Positions 23,418 through 32,639 are shown, counted from the stretch's first letter. The stretch: 64,000 bases of DNA from JAGPUQ01 sp049325095 (GCA_049325095.1 JBMOPO010000053.1:124001-188000), one strand, 5' to 3'. The notes: a model not told the origin generated them from the sequence alone. Program-made: numbers and translations.

Positions 23418-25514
23418 CTATCTCGAATGAACGTGCGCGGCCAGCAAACTGCGCAACTTGGCGTTGTCGATCGGCTTGCGCAGCAACGCCCGCACACCGG
23501 CTGCCGCCACGGACGCCTCGTCGATCTGATCGCTGTGGCCGGTGTAGATCATCACTGGCAATTCCGGGTGAGCGTCCAGCACTGCGCCGGCAAGTTCGAT
23601 GCCGGTGATGCCGGGCATGGTCTGGTCCAGCAGCAGCAGATCGAACTTGCCACCTTCGGCGAGCAACAAGTCGCGCGCTTGGAGGCTGTCGGTGTGGGCA
23701 CTGACGTCGAATCCCCAGCTGGTCAGGAGGTCGGTCATGAATTCCGCCACCTCGGGGTTGTCGTCCACCAGGGCAATGCGGCCTTGCGGCATGTTGCCGG
23801 ATCCAATGTCGTCGCGCGCAGGTGCGCTGCAGGTGCCGGCGGCAGCCTGCACCGGTGGCACCAGCAACGCGATCGCGGTGCCTTCATCCGGGCGGCTTTC
23901 GACCCAGATGTGGCCGCCGTGTTCGTGGATGATGCCGTGGCTGGTGGCCAGCCCCATTCCGCTGCCCTTGCCCGGTGGTTTGGTGGAGAAGAACGGCTCG
24001 AAGATGTGCTCCAGCACATCGGGCGCAATGCCCGGTCCGGTATCGGCCACCTCTATGGCCACATAGGTTCCGGAGAGCGGGCGCCGGCAGGACGCGCAGG
24101 TGGCGTCGCGAAAATCGCGCAGCCCTGCGCCGACCCGCAACCGGCCGCGATCGACCATGGCATCCCTGGCGTTGACGCAAAGGTTGATCAACGCCTGCGC
24201 GGCACCATTGGGTTCCAGGCGCACCGCCGGCAATTCAGGCGGCAGCTCCACCTCGATGCGGATGCCGGAGGGAAGAATCGACTCGAGCACGCTCAGCACC
24301 TCGCGAACCAGCCCAGCCACCGCGAGTACGCTGGGTTCGCCGCGGCCGCCGCGGCTGTAGGTCAGCATCTGCTGGATAAGCTTGCGCGCGCGATCGCCCG
24401 ATGCCTGGGCGCGCTGCAGATAGTGTGTGACGCGCTGGGAATTTGCCGTATCCGGATGATCGAGCGCCATACCGATGTAGCCGAGTACGCTGGTCAGGAT
24501 GTTGTTGAAATCGTGAGCTATGCCTCCGGTCAACTGGCCGATGGCCTCCATCTTCTGTGCCTGGCGCAGACATTCCTCCAACCTGCAGCGCTCGGCCTCG
24601 GCCTGTTTGCGCGCGGTGATCTCACGGGTGAAGGCGAGAATCCTCGGCTGGCCGCCGATCACCGCGCGCTTGAGCCGCACTTCGTCCCAGTGCAGGCTGC
24701 CGTCCTTGTTCCTGCGGTGCCACTCGAATTCCACCAGCCCGGTACGCTTGGCGCGCTCGATAAGACGGATGGCGTCGGCTTCCGTGTACGGGGGCTCCCC
24801 GGAGCTGATCTCACCGACACCGATGCGAAGAAATTCCTCGCGCGAGAAACCGTATTCTTCGCAAGCCTTGACATTGACGTCGACGAACGCCAGTGAGTCC
24901 CAATCGTGCATGAAGATGGGGTCTTCGGCGGCATCGAAGATGCTCCGATAGCTCTCTTCGGCCTCGCGCAGTGCCGCGCGGCTGCGCTCCCGATCGAGCT
25001 CCGCGACCACCCGCTCGGCGAACAGGCGCAGCAGGGATTCGATCCTGCGCCCGTCGGTCACCGGCTGGCGCCACATGGCCGCGATCACGCCTCGCGCTTC
25101 GTCCGCCGCGCCGATCAGCGGAAAGGCCGCATAGGCCTCCACCGAAAGCTCCACCAGATGGGGATCGTCAAACAACCGCTGCACACCGTTCCGGTACAGG
25201 CGAAACTCCTTGCCGACCACGGATTCACAGGGTGTTCCCGCCAGCGGGTAGCTGAAGTTCTCGGCCAGCTCCCCCTCGGTGCAGACCGCCAGGGTATCGA
25301 TCATTTCGACCCCGGCCTCGTCGCGCGCGGCGCCGACCAGCACGATATCGGCGCCGAGCAGGCGGTTGACCGCGAGCGCGACCTCCCGAAACACCTCGGC
25401 ACCTGACACCTCCGAAAGTCGGGTCGCCACTTCCAGCAACCGCGTCTCGAAGGCCTCGTACTCCAGCTCCCGGACGACCGGAAGTTGCGACAGCGGGGGT
25501 AGAAGGTCGGCCAT
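23418..25514 (-). CDS. hybrid sensor histidine kinase (GAF-PAS-HisKA-HATPase-REC)
   Basis: A 698-residue soluble kinase with no membrane segments. GAF-like domain at ~25-170; PAS domain at ~185-305 (EEFLRIGVGEISSGEPPY); HisKA at ~325-390 with phospho-acceptor His334 in GGIAHDFNNIL; HATPase_c at ~435-555 (N box INLCVNARDAM, G1 DTGPGIAPDV, G2 GSGMGLATSHGI); REC at ~578-695 with acceptor Asp630 (LLLLDQTMPG). An unusual CASCRRP Cys pair lies in the ATPase domain before G1 (~472-476). It is downstream of an OmpR-type regulator with a 246-bp gap. The ligand is unknown; cytoplasmic small-molecule or redox sensing is inferred. Confidence 0.93.
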   Translation of the reverse strand: MADLLPPLSQLPVVRELEYEAFETRLLEVATRLSEVSGAEVFREVALAVNRLLGADIVLVGAARDEAGVEMIDTLAVCTEGELAENFSYPLAGTPCESVVGKEFRLYRNGVQRLFDDPHLVELSVEAYAAFPLIGAADEARGVIAAMWRQPVTDGRRIESLLRLFAERVVAELDRERSRAALREAEESYRSIFDAAEDPIFMHDWDSLAFVDVNVKACEEYGFSREEFLRIGVGEISSGEPPYTEADAIRLIERAKRTGLVEFEWHRRNKDGSLHWDEVRLKRAVIGGQPRILAFTREITARKQAEAERCRLEECLRQAQKMEAIGQLTGGIAHDFNNILTSVLGYIGMALDHPDTANSQRVTHYLQRAQASGDRARKLIQQMLTYSRGGRGEPSVLAVAGLVREVLSVLESILPSGIRIEVELPPELPAVRLEPNGAAQALINLCVNARDAMVDRGRLRVGAGLRDFRDATCASCRRPLSGTYVAIEVADTGPGIAPDVLEHIFEPFFSTKPPGKGSGMGLATSHGIIHEHGGHIWVESRPDEGTAIALLVPPVQAAAGTCSAPARDDIGSGNMPQGRIALVDDNPEVAEFMTDLLTSWGFDVSAHTDSLQARDLLLAEGGKFDLLLLDQTMPGITGIELAGAVLDAHPELPVMIYTGHSDQIDEASVAAAGVRALLRKPIDNAKLRSLLAAHVHSR

Positions 25515-25760
25515 GCGAAATCCCGGGGAAACGGAGATTCAGTCTAGCAAGGCCTCGACCCGCGGTGCCTTCCTGTTACGCAACGGCAACAATTGATACC
25601 GGGCGCCAACGCGGCAGGCCGCGCAACGCCCGGCAGGCGCCGCGGGGAGGCACCGCATCGAGAATCAAACGCGCAACTGTTTGATTTTCTGTGCGAGCTG
25701 CGGACATGGGCCGCGGCGAAGGGAGTTGAAAAAAACCCCATGGATGGGCTTTTGGAACGG

Positions 25761-26477
25761 CTAGGGATCGCGCGGCGGCAGATACATATAGCCGGTGCCG
25801 CGCACCGTCTTGATCAGTCGGGGATGCGCCGGATCGACCTCCACCTTGCGCCGCAGGCGGGTGACCAGGATGTCGATGCTGCGATCGTAGGGTACCCAGT
25901 CGCGATTGTGGATCAGGTTCATGATCTGATCGCGGCTCAGGACCCGCCGCGGCCGCTCGACTAGCGTCTTCAGCAACTCGTACTCGGAGGAAGTCAGGGG
26001 GATCTCGCCGCCCTGGTCATCCAGCAAATGGCGGGCATCGACATCGAAGGATACGCGCCCCATCTTCACCACCCCGGGAGAAAGCTCCGCTGGCGTCTGA
26101 TCCCGCCTGGGATAGCGTCTCAGCACGCTCCGGATACGGGCGCGCAGTTCGCGCAGATCAAAGGGTTTCGCCAGATAGTCGTCGGAGCCGACCTCCAGGC
26201 CAATGATGCGGTCGAGGGTATCGCCCGCACCCGACACCATGATGATGCCGATATCGTGCTGTTCGCGCACATAGCGGGCGACGCTGAGCCCGTCCTCTCC
26301 GGGCATGCCGATATCCAACACCACCAGATCCGGTTTGCGGCGCTCCATGGCGGCGCGCGCCTGGGCGGCATCAGCGGCGCACGCCACCTCGAAATCCTGG
26401 GACTGCAGATACTCGCCGAGCAGCGCCCGGATATCCGGATCATCATCGATCACCAGAATGAAAGCAGTCCTCTCCAT
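25761..26477 (-). CDS. OmpR-family response regulator
   Basis: A 238-residue regulator: receiver domain (acidic pocket Asp11-13, acceptor Asp55 in VVLDIGMPG, Lys in YLAKPFDL) and C-terminal winged helix (LTSSEYELLKTLVERPRRVL, DRSIDILVTRLRRKVE, IKTVRGTGYMY). ATG 26477 is chosen because the receiver fold starts there; an upstream in-frame start at 26528 adds 17 non-conserved residues. It is likely the partner of the hybrid kinase downstream. It is divergent from the 40-aa membrane peptide, which is a natural candidate target. Confidence 0.92.
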   Translation of the reverse strand: MERTAFILVIDDDPDIRALLGEYLQSQDFEVACAADAAQARAAMERRKPDLVVLDIGMPGEDGLSVARYVREQHDIGIIMVSGAGDTLDRIIGLEVGSDDYLAKPFDLRELRARIRSVLRRYPRRDQTPAELSPGVVKMGRVSFDVDARHLLDDQGGEIPLTSSEYELLKTLVERPRRVLSRDQIMNLIHNRDWVPYDRSIDILVTRLRRKVEVDPAHPRLIKTVRGTGYMYLPPRDP

Positions 26478-26658
26478 GACGCCCCCTGCCAACCGGACTC
26501 CGCCCCTGGACCCCGAAATAGCGCACAACCTTCTTTAAACAATTCGGATACCGGGCCGAAATCGCCTTGCTACGCAAGACCGTTACCTTGGCACTGGTGT
26601 CGGATCCGAGTCTCGGGACGACCAAGTCAAACCAATTGATTATAGGAGGAATAGGGTC

Positions 26659-26781
26659 ATGAACAAGATCGTCAGCGAAACGCTGAGCACCCTGATACTG
26701 GCCGCAGTCGGCCTCGGCGGCTGGGCTTATGTACTGGCTGTTCTGTCGGCGGCATTCGACGCCCGCACGGTGGTCGCCTGA
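26659..26781 (+). CDS. 40-residue small membrane protein
   Basis: A short gene starting MNKIVSETLSTLILAAVGLG with one hydrophobic helix (about residues 9-33) and a short polar end (DARTVVA). A strong AGGAGGA ribosome site lies nine bases before ATG. A perfect 13-bp hairpin follows 25 bases after the stop. The 180-bp gap to the divergent response regulator is a shared promoter region. No family is recognised. The arrangement resembles small membrane proteins controlled by and feeding back on two-component systems (for example MgrB with PhoQ); that link is inference. Confidence 0.7.
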   Translation: MNKIVSETLSTLILAAVGLGGWAYVLAVLSAAFDARTVVA

Positions 26782-26806
26782 TCCCATGTGCAGTTGGGTG
26801 GCCAAG

Positions 26807-26843
26807 CAATGCGCGGCGGTTGCCTCCCGTCCGCCGCGCATTG
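26807..26843 (+). terminator. perfect 13-bp hairpin after the 40-aa gene
   Basis: CAATGCGCGGCGG pairs without mismatch to CCGCCGCGCATTG across an 11-base loop. No U-tract follows, so it may be a terminator used with Rho, an mRNA stabiliser, or part of a small RNA. Confidence 0.6.
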
Positions 26844-27057
26844 CACCGCCGGCTCCCGCAGTCGCCGCGGGGTCGGCGCTGATGCCCTAAATCCCCACCC
26901 CACAGCATATTTGAGTCCACAATCCCCTGCCCTCCGCACTGAGGGGCCGCGTCCGCGTCTCAACCACACCGGAACCTAGAAACGGTGACCCCGGATCCTC
27001 CGCAGGACGTCCCCCGCAATCCCGCCGATCCCGGCGAAGTCGTGTTCGCCTCGACTG

Positions 27058-27367
27058 GTGTCGACACTGGATGTGCTGCCTTTCGGCGACAGCTCCGGCA
27101 CCCGGTACACCCTGAAGACCAACTTCGCGAATCTGACCGCGGAACTGACCATGGTCTATGCGGCGACGCGGACCCGAGCCGGGCCCCGCGCAGTCCCGAC
27201 AATCCGGACCTGTCCGCGCTGTTCGACGAACCGGAACGCAGTTTCTGTGCGACGTCCAGGCGCACGGTATCGAAGATTAGGACGCGGTCGCCGGCAAGGC
27301 GGGTTCGCGCTTCCCGGATGGCGACCTGATCGAAGACGGCCAGCTCGAGTTTCTGCTTCGGAACTGA
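27058..27367 (+). pseudogene. possible decayed coding region
   Basis: Protein-like stretches occur in successive plus-strand frames. The first is TLDVLPFGDSSGTRYTLKTN with FANLTAELTMVYAAT (about 27058-27175), then DNPDLSALFDEPE, then TGTQFLCDVQAHGIED with an in-frame TAG, then SRFPDGDLIEDGQLEFLLRN ending at the TGA of 27365. This is the pattern of a gene broken by frameshifts and a stop. No family is recognised. The surrounding 26.8-27.4 kb holds nothing else that can be supported. Confidence 0.35.
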
Positions 27368-27464
27368 GCTTCGCGGTCCTCCCCCCAGGGGAGGGTGCAC
27401 AGGGGGCGGGCGGACTGCCCCCGGATGTTTCCGGCGGTCGACGCCCGGTGTGCCCGCGCGGCCC

Positions 27465-27977
27465 TCAGGGTCTCCGGCCAGGCGCGTACTGGGCGCCGCG
27501 ATCCTCGATCTCCTCGAAGGCGGCGGCGCCACCGTCCGCATCCAGCTGCCAAACGGTGTAGGGTGCGAAGCGATCACCCATTTCCATGCCCGGGCTGCCC
27601 GGCGGCATGCCGGGTACCGCCAGGCCGCGCGCGCCGGGGGGGTGGTCGGCGAGAAAGCGCGCCATGCTGGTGGCCGGGACATGGCCCTCGAAGACCAGAC
27701 CGGCGGCGGTCACGCCGGTGTGGCAGGACTGCATGCGCGGCGGGATGCCGAGTTCGCGCTTGCGCGCGGCGAGTGCACCCGTGTCCAGATCGACTGCGCG
27801 TGCGGCGATGCCATGGGCATCGAGGTGCTCGATCCACTTCGCGCAGCAGCCGCAGTTGGCGTCCTTGTAGACCGTCAGGGGCGCCGGCGGAGATCCGGCC
27901 GCCGCGGCCCCGCCACAGAGCCCGGTCACCATCGCCGCCGCCAGCAGCACTCTGCACATCCGTCCTGTTCCCGCCAT
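27465..27977 (-). CDS. DUF411 domain-containing exported protein
   Basis: A 170-residue protein with a signal peptide (LLAAAMVTGLCGGAAAAG) and a DUF411 domain: YKDANCGCCAKWIEHL at ~35-50 (thioredoxin-like Cys cluster), then CHTGVTAAGLVFEGHVPA, HPPGARGLAVPGMPPGSPGM and a late methionine-rich segment. DUF411 proteins are periplasmic, bind metals and often sit in copper-resistance loci; no other copper gene is here. ATG 27977 begins the signal peptide. It is divergent from the phoX-like gene, sharing a 276-bp upstream region. Confidence 0.88.
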   Translation of the reverse strand: MAGTGRMCRVLLAAAMVTGLCGGAAAAGSPPAPLTVYKDANCGCCAKWIEHLDAHGIAARAVDLDTGALAARKRELGIPPRMQSCHTGVTAAGLVFEGHVPATSMARFLADHPPGARGLAVPGMPPGSPGMEMGDRFAPYTVWQLDADGGAAAFEEIEDRGAQYAPGRRP

Positions 27978-28253
27978 GACCTGCCACCCCCGAGGCTCCG
28001 CCGCGCCTTCACCCGGCGTGTAGCGGCGTCCGCCCAATAGAGCACGGCCGCAGCCGATGGCGCAAGGCGGCATGCCAGGTCCAGGTTCCCGCTGGCGGGA
28101 CCGGCGGTGCATGCGGCGACCGTCGCCACCGCGCCAGCGCCCCGCTGTCATCCGGCGGCCATCGGGCTGTCGTGCGCATGCCATGCCGGCCGTCCAGGAT
28201 CTGCGCATCCGGAGCCCCCGGCTCCACACCAAGGCCGATACGGAGGATTGCGC

Positions 28254-29810
28254 ATGAGCAAGATCGATCGCAGACAGTTCATCAGGATCGCCGGGACGGC
28301 CGCGGCCGGCACCCTGATCGCGCCGCTGGGCCTGTTGCAGGCGCGCGCCATGACCGCCGCGCTGGAGTGCATGCCGGCCAGTCTCGCCGCGCCGGGTTTC
28401 GGACCCATCGCCCCGCGGCTGCCCGAAAACACCGCCGAGCTCGGCAATGTGGCCGGCCTCGGCGATCTGCGCGGCCTGCCGCTGCTGGCGCTGCCCGAGG
28501 GCTTTCGCTACAACGCCGTCTCGATCCGCGGCGACCGGATGAGCGACGGCGCCCTGGTGCCCGGCGATCACGACGGCATGGCCTGCTTCCGCACCCGGCG
28601 CGGCGATTACGCCCTGGTGCGCAACCACGAGCTCAGCATCATCGAAGACGAGGCCGGCAGCGTGACCGGCTGCCTGGCGCCCAATGGCCGCCGGTACGAC
28701 CCCTTCGCGGGGATCGCCGCCGGCCTGGGCGGCGGCGGCACCAGCACCCTGATCATCGACCGCTTCGGGCGCCGGGTGCGGGACTATGTGTCCCTGGGCG
28801 GCACCATCCGCAACTGCGCCGGCGGCCCCACGCCCTGGAGTTCCTGGATCAGCTGCGAAGAGGATGTCACCACCCCGGCGACCAATCCGCTGGCCACCAA
28901 ACGCCACGGCTACAACTTCGAGGTGCCCGCGGATCTCGGCGAGGCGGTCGACCCGGTGCCCCTGGTCGCCATGGGGCGGATGAACCACGAGGCGGTCTCG
29001 GTGGATCCCTTCACCGGGATCATCTACCAGACCGAGGACCGCAATGACAGCTGCTGGTATCGGTTCGTGCCCCGCCGGCGCCCGTACCGCTACGGCGATC
29101 TGCACGAGGGCGGCGAGCTCCATGCCCTGGTGATCGACCCCGGGCAGCGTTCGGCCTGCACCGGCGAACCCCTGCCGACCAGCCTGCTGCAGGGCGCCGC
29201 AGTGGTCGACACCCGGGGTGCGGGGCGCGGGGCGCCGGCCGGCATGCTGGCCTTCGTCGGGCAGCCCCTGAAGGTGCGCTGGGTGCGCATCGACGAGGTC
29301 GATCCGGCCGGCGATACCCTGCGCCTGGAGGCCCAGGCCAAGGGCGCGGCGGTGTTCTGGCGCGGCGAGGGCGCCTGGCACCACAACGGCCGGCACTATT
29401 GGGTCTGCTCGGGCGCCGGAGACGCCGGCGAAGGCCAGGTCTGGTGCTACGATCCCTGGACCGAGACCGTCACCCTGCTGCTCGAATCCACCGACGAGAA
29501 CCTGCTCGACAGCCCCGACAATCTCACCATCGCCGGCGACGGCACCCTCTACCTGTGCGAGGACGGCAGCGACGGCAGCCCCGGCGACCCCAACTATGGC
29601 CAGTATGTCGTCGGGGTCGACGGCGCCGGCGGGCTGTTCCACTTCGCCCACAACCTGCTCGATACCAGCGAGTTCGCCGGCGCCTGCTTCGCCCCGGGGG
29701 ACCGCATCATGGCGGTCAACTCCCAAGGGCTCGGGGTGACCTACACCATCTGGCGGGAGGACGGCCGGCCCATCGCCCTGCACCAGCGCGGGCGCGGCCA
29801 CCGCTTCTGA
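28254..29810 (+). CDS. PhoX-family (DUF839) Tat-exported protein
   Basis: A 518-residue protein of the PhoX alkaline-phosphatase/DUF839 family. Tat signal RRQFIRIAGTAAAGTL at ~6-21. The six-bladed propeller-like body has the family blocks: RNHELS, SWISCEEDV, GRMNHEAVSVDP (PhoX metal region) and YQTEDRNDSCWYRFVP, with DNLTIAGDGTLYLCEDG near the end. PhoX uses calcium and iron to hydrolyse phosphomonoesters; many DUF839 relatives have no tested activity, so phosphatase function is tentative. GGAGG lies nine bases before ATG. The TGA at 29808 opens repeat copy C. Confidence 0.85.
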   Translation: MSKIDRRQFIRIAGTAAAGTLIAPLGLLQARAMTAALECMPASLAAPGFGPIAPRLPENTAELGNVAGLGDLRGLPLLALPEGFRYNAVSIRGDRMSDGALVPGDHDGMACFRTRRGDYALVRNHELSIIEDEAGSVTGCLAPNGRRYDPFAGIAAGLGGGGTSTLIIDRFGRRVRDYVSLGGTIRNCAGGPTPWSSWISCEEDVTTPATNPLATKRHGYNFEVPADLGEAVDPVPLVAMGRMNHEAVSVDPFTGIIYQTEDRNDSCWYRFVPRRRPYRYGDLHEGGELHALVIDPGQRSACTGEPLPTSLLQGAAVVDTRGAGRGAPAGMLAFVGQPLKVRWVRIDEVDPAGDTLRLEAQAKGAAVFWRGEGAWHHNGRHYWVCSGAGDAGEGQVWCYDPWTETVTLLLESTDENLLDSPDNLTIAGDGTLYLCEDGSDGSPGDPNYGQYVVGVDGAGGLFHFAHNLLDTSEFAGACFAPGDRIMAVNSQGLGVTYTIWREDGRPIALHQRGRGHRF

Positions 29811-29963
29811 GATCTTGTGAATTGTCAGGCTCTCAGCCCGGCCAGGGATGGCCGGTCGCGGATCGAGCACACAAGTGCTTGATCCGCGCGAGCAAGTCCG
29901 GGCGTGCACCGGGCTTGCGACGGAAGAAATGCACTGGACGTGCATTTCTTCACAAACTCTGGG
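29808..29963 (+). repeat. stop-codon-anchored structured repeat, copy C
   Basis: Begins at the TGA of the phoX-like gene (TGAGATCTTGTGAATTGTC). Hairpins: CCGGCCA/TGGCCGG; GGATCGAGCAC/GTGCTTGATCC; GCAAGTCCGG/CCGGGCTTGC; AGAAATGCAC/GTGCATTTCT. Outer arms TTGTGAA (29815) and TTCACAA (29949). Compared with copy B several stems change on both sides or by G-U pairing, keeping the fold. Confidence 0.92.
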
Positions 29964-29999
29964 CCAAAGCCCTCGGCCCGGATCGACCGGGCCTGGGGC

Positions 30000-30692
30000 T
30001 CACCGGTCCGCGGCCGCCAGCTCCCCCAGGTGGCCGCTCTTGATCCACAGCGCCGCCGGGTCCGATACCCGGATCTCCGGCCACGGAGATCCGGGCGGCA
30101 GGCGCAGCCAGTCCCAGCGACCCAGGGGCTCGCCGCCGACCGCCAGGCTGCCGTCCAGCACAAAGAGTTCGCAGCCGGCCGCCGTGTCCGGATCTGGCTG
30201 CGCGCCGGGCGCCCAGTACTCAAGCCGCACCCGTTCGTGCCGTGCCTCGAACAGCGGCAGCCGGTGCACCCCGAGAACCCCGGGCACCGGCTGCGCGGCC
30301 GCGGCCCGGGTGTCGATGCATACCCGGCGCCGGTCGTCGGGCGCAAACTGCATCAGCTTGACCAGGATGGTGCAGCCCCGGGCGGCGCCCGGCGCATGGC
30401 GGGAACCCGGCGGATTGCGCACATAGGTGCCCGCCGGGTATTCGCCCAGCTCATCCTCGAACACCCCCTCCAGCACCAGAAATTCCTCGCCCAACGGGTG
30501 CTCGTGGGCGGGGAAGCGGCAACCCGGCTGGTAGCGCACCACAGTGGTCGCCCGCGCCAACTCGCCGCCCACCCGATCCAGCATGCACCGCGCAACACCG
30601 GGTGCCGGCGCCGCCGTCCAGGGCTCGCGGGACACCCGCACCAGCTCGGGGCGGCTGAAGTCGGCGCGGATGCGGTCGCCGGGCGCTGTCAC
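30000..30692 (-). CDS. two-domain cupin (ChrR-like) protein
   Basis: A ~230-residue bicupin. The first cupin has the metal-binding pattern GCRFPAHEHPLGEEFLVLEG (His, His, Glu) and a late histidine in PPGSRHAPG, like the anti-sigma ChrR cupin. The second domain (CELFVLDGSLAV ... WDWLRLPPGS) has lost most ligands. A GTG start at 30692 with AAAGGGG upstream is preferred; an ATG at 30764 adds a low-complexity Pro/Gly stretch. It lies just downstream of the Baeyer-Villiger monooxygenase on the same strand and may be its operon partner. The function is unassigned. Confidence 0.78.
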   Translation of the reverse strand: MTAPGDRIRADFSRPELVRVSREPWTAAPAPGVARCMLDRVGGELARATTVVRYQPGCRFPAHEHPLGEEFLVLEGVFEDELGEYPAGTYVRNPPGSRHAPGAARGCTILVKLMQFAPDDRRRVCIDTRAAAAQPVPGVLGVHRLPLFEARHERVRLEYWAPGAQPDPDTAAGCELFVLDGSLAVGGEPLGRWDWLRLPPGSPWPEIRVSDPAALWIKSGHLGELAAADR

Positions 30693-30770
30693 TTGCGGAG
30701 TACCCCTTTGGGCAGCCGGCGGTGGGCCGCCGACCGGCACCCCCGGTCGAGGGCTTGCCGCCATTGGGCG

Positions 30771-32639
30771 TTACGCCGACCGTTCGAACACATAGGGCGC
30801 CAGGCTCTGTTGCGCCTGGATGCGGAGCTTGTGCCATTGACCGCCGCCGTAATAGGCCAGCGCGCCGGGCTCGGCATTGCCCTCGTGGTTGTAGTAGGAC
30901 AGGCAGTCGCGGAACGGCGCGGTGGCGATATCCACCTGGCGGCAGTGGTCGGCGTAGCGCTCCTCGGCCTCCCGGGTGACGTCGACGACATCGGCATCCC
31001 GCTCGCGCAAGGTCTTGAGCATCCACAGGATGTATTCGGCGTGGGCCTCGATGGCGTCGGTGAAATTGAAGCTGCCGCCGCCGCCCTGGGGCCCGGTGAC
31101 GATGAACAGGTTGGGAAAGCCGTGGCTGTGCAGACCCAGGAAGGTCCTGGTGCCCTCGTCCTGCCACTTCTGCTTGAGGGTCTTGCCCTCGCGGCCGACA
31201 ATCATGTTGAAGGTCGCGGTCGCCATCCACTGGAAGCCGGTGGCGTAGATCAGCACCTCGAGCGGGTATTCGACGCCGTCGTGCACCACGCCGCGCGCGT
31301 TGATCTGGCTCACCCCGCGCGGTGCGGTGTCGACCAGATGCACGTGGGGCAGGTTGAAGGTGGGCAGGTATTCATCGTGGAAGGTGGGCCGCTTGCAGCC
31401 GTAGGCGTAGTAGGGCTTGAGCGCGGCCGCGGTCTTGGGATCCTTGACGATGGCGTCCACCCGCGCGCGGATCTGCTCCATGATGCGGAAGTTGGTGTCG
31501 AGCTGCTTCTGCATGATCTCTTCCGGAGACAGCGGCTTGGCGTTGGGATCCCGCTGCCTGGTCTCCAGCGGGACCTTGCCGGACAGGTAATCGTCGTTGG
31601 CGCGGATCGCGGTCCGGCCGGAGGAGATTTTCGCGAACCGGGCGCGCCGGGCGCGGGCCCAGCCGGACTCGTGCTGCCAGGTCTCGATCTCCTCCGGCGT
31701 GGTCTCGCGCTGATCGCGCACGTCCACCGAAGACGGAGTGCGCTGGAACACATACAGCTCAGCGACCACCTTGGCCAGCTCGGGGATCACCTGTACCGCG
31801 GTGGCACCGGTGCCGATGATGCCCACGCGCCGGCCCTCCAGGGGCACGTCGTAGTTCCAGCGCGAGGTGTGGAAGGATTCGCCCTGGAAGGTCTCCATGC
31901 CCTGGATCTTGGCCAGTTTCGGCGTGGTGAGAATGCCGTTGGCGAGGATCACGTATTTCGCCCGCATCGCATCGCCGCGGTCGGTGGTGACGATCCAGCG
32001 CTTGGCGGCATCGTCCCACTCGGTCCTTTCGACCGTGGTATGGAACAGGCAGCGGTCGTAGAAGCCGAATTTCTCCGCCATCTGCTGGCAGTACTCGAAG
32101 ATCTCGAACCCGCTGGCGAACTTCATCGAGGGGTAGTAGCCCATCTCCTCGAGCAGCGGCAGGTAGCTGTAGGACTCCACGTCGCAGGCGATGCCGGGAT
32201 AGCGGTTCCAGTACCAGGTGCCGCCCACGTCGCCACCCTTCTCGCAGAAGCGCACATCGACAAAGCCGGCCTCGCGCAGCCGGTACCACAGCAGCAGGCC
32301 CGCGAAACCGGCGCCCACCACCAGGATCTCGCAACTGTCGTGCAGCGCCTCCCGCGGCACCGGGGCCGTGGAGTGCACGTCGGCGAGATAGCGGCTGAAA
32401 TCGCCGTCCATGGCCAGGTAGTCGGCCGCGCCCCGGCGGGCCTCCTTGAACTCGCGGTATCTGGCCTGCTCCTCGGCGTCGAACACCGCCCCGACGGGTT
32501 CTTCCGGCAGCGCCTTGAGGGCGGCGTCCCGGAGCACGGCATAGCCCTTGCCGGTGATGTGGGCATGGGCGTTGCCGGCCCGGGTGTGGAAGCGCTTCAG
32601 GCCGGTTTTCGGATCCGTGGTGATTGCGTTGCTCGCCAT
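30771..32639 (-). CDS. Baeyer-Villiger-type flavin monooxygenase
   Basis: A 622-residue class B flavoprotein monooxygenase. FAD-binding motif GAGFAGL at ~100, the BVMO fingerprint FQGESFHTSRW (FxGxxxHxxxW), NADPH Rossmann motif GTGATA after it, and a late ATGFQ motif. A ~95-residue N-terminal extension precedes the FAD domain, as in cyclopentadecanone/acetone-type monooxygenases. It inserts oxygen into a ketone to give an ester or lactone; the substrate is unknown. ATG 32639 is chosen over an upstream start because the extension MASNAITTD follows a GAGAG site. The MBL-fold hydrolase elsewhere in the window could open such products, but this is speculation. Confidence 0.92.
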   Translation of the reverse strand: MASNAITTDPKTGLKRFHTRAGNAHAHITGKGYAVLRDAALKALPEEPVGAVFDAEEQARYREFKEARRGAADYLAMDGDFSRYLADVHSTAPVPREALHDSCEILVVGAGFAGLLLWYRLREAGFVDVRFCEKGGDVGGTWYWNRYPGIACDVESYSYLPLLEEMGYYPSMKFASGFEIFEYCQQMAEKFGFYDRCLFHTTVERTEWDDAAKRWIVTTDRGDAMRAKYVILANGILTTPKLAKIQGMETFQGESFHTSRWNYDVPLEGRRVGIIGTGATAVQVIPELAKVVAELYVFQRTPSSVDVRDQRETTPEEIETWQHESGWARARRARFAKISSGRTAIRANDDYLSGKVPLETRQRDPNAKPLSPEEIMQKQLDTNFRIMEQIRARVDAIVKDPKTAAALKPYYAYGCKRPTFHDEYLPTFNLPHVHLVDTAPRGVSQINARGVVHDGVEYPLEVLIYATGFQWMATATFNMIVGREGKTLKQKWQDEGTRTFLGLHSHGFPNLFIVTGPQGGGGSFNFTDAIEAHAEYILWMLKTLRERDADVVDVTREAEERYADHCRQVDIATAPFRDCLSYYNHEGNAEPGALAYYGGGQWHKLRIQAQQSLAPYVFERSA

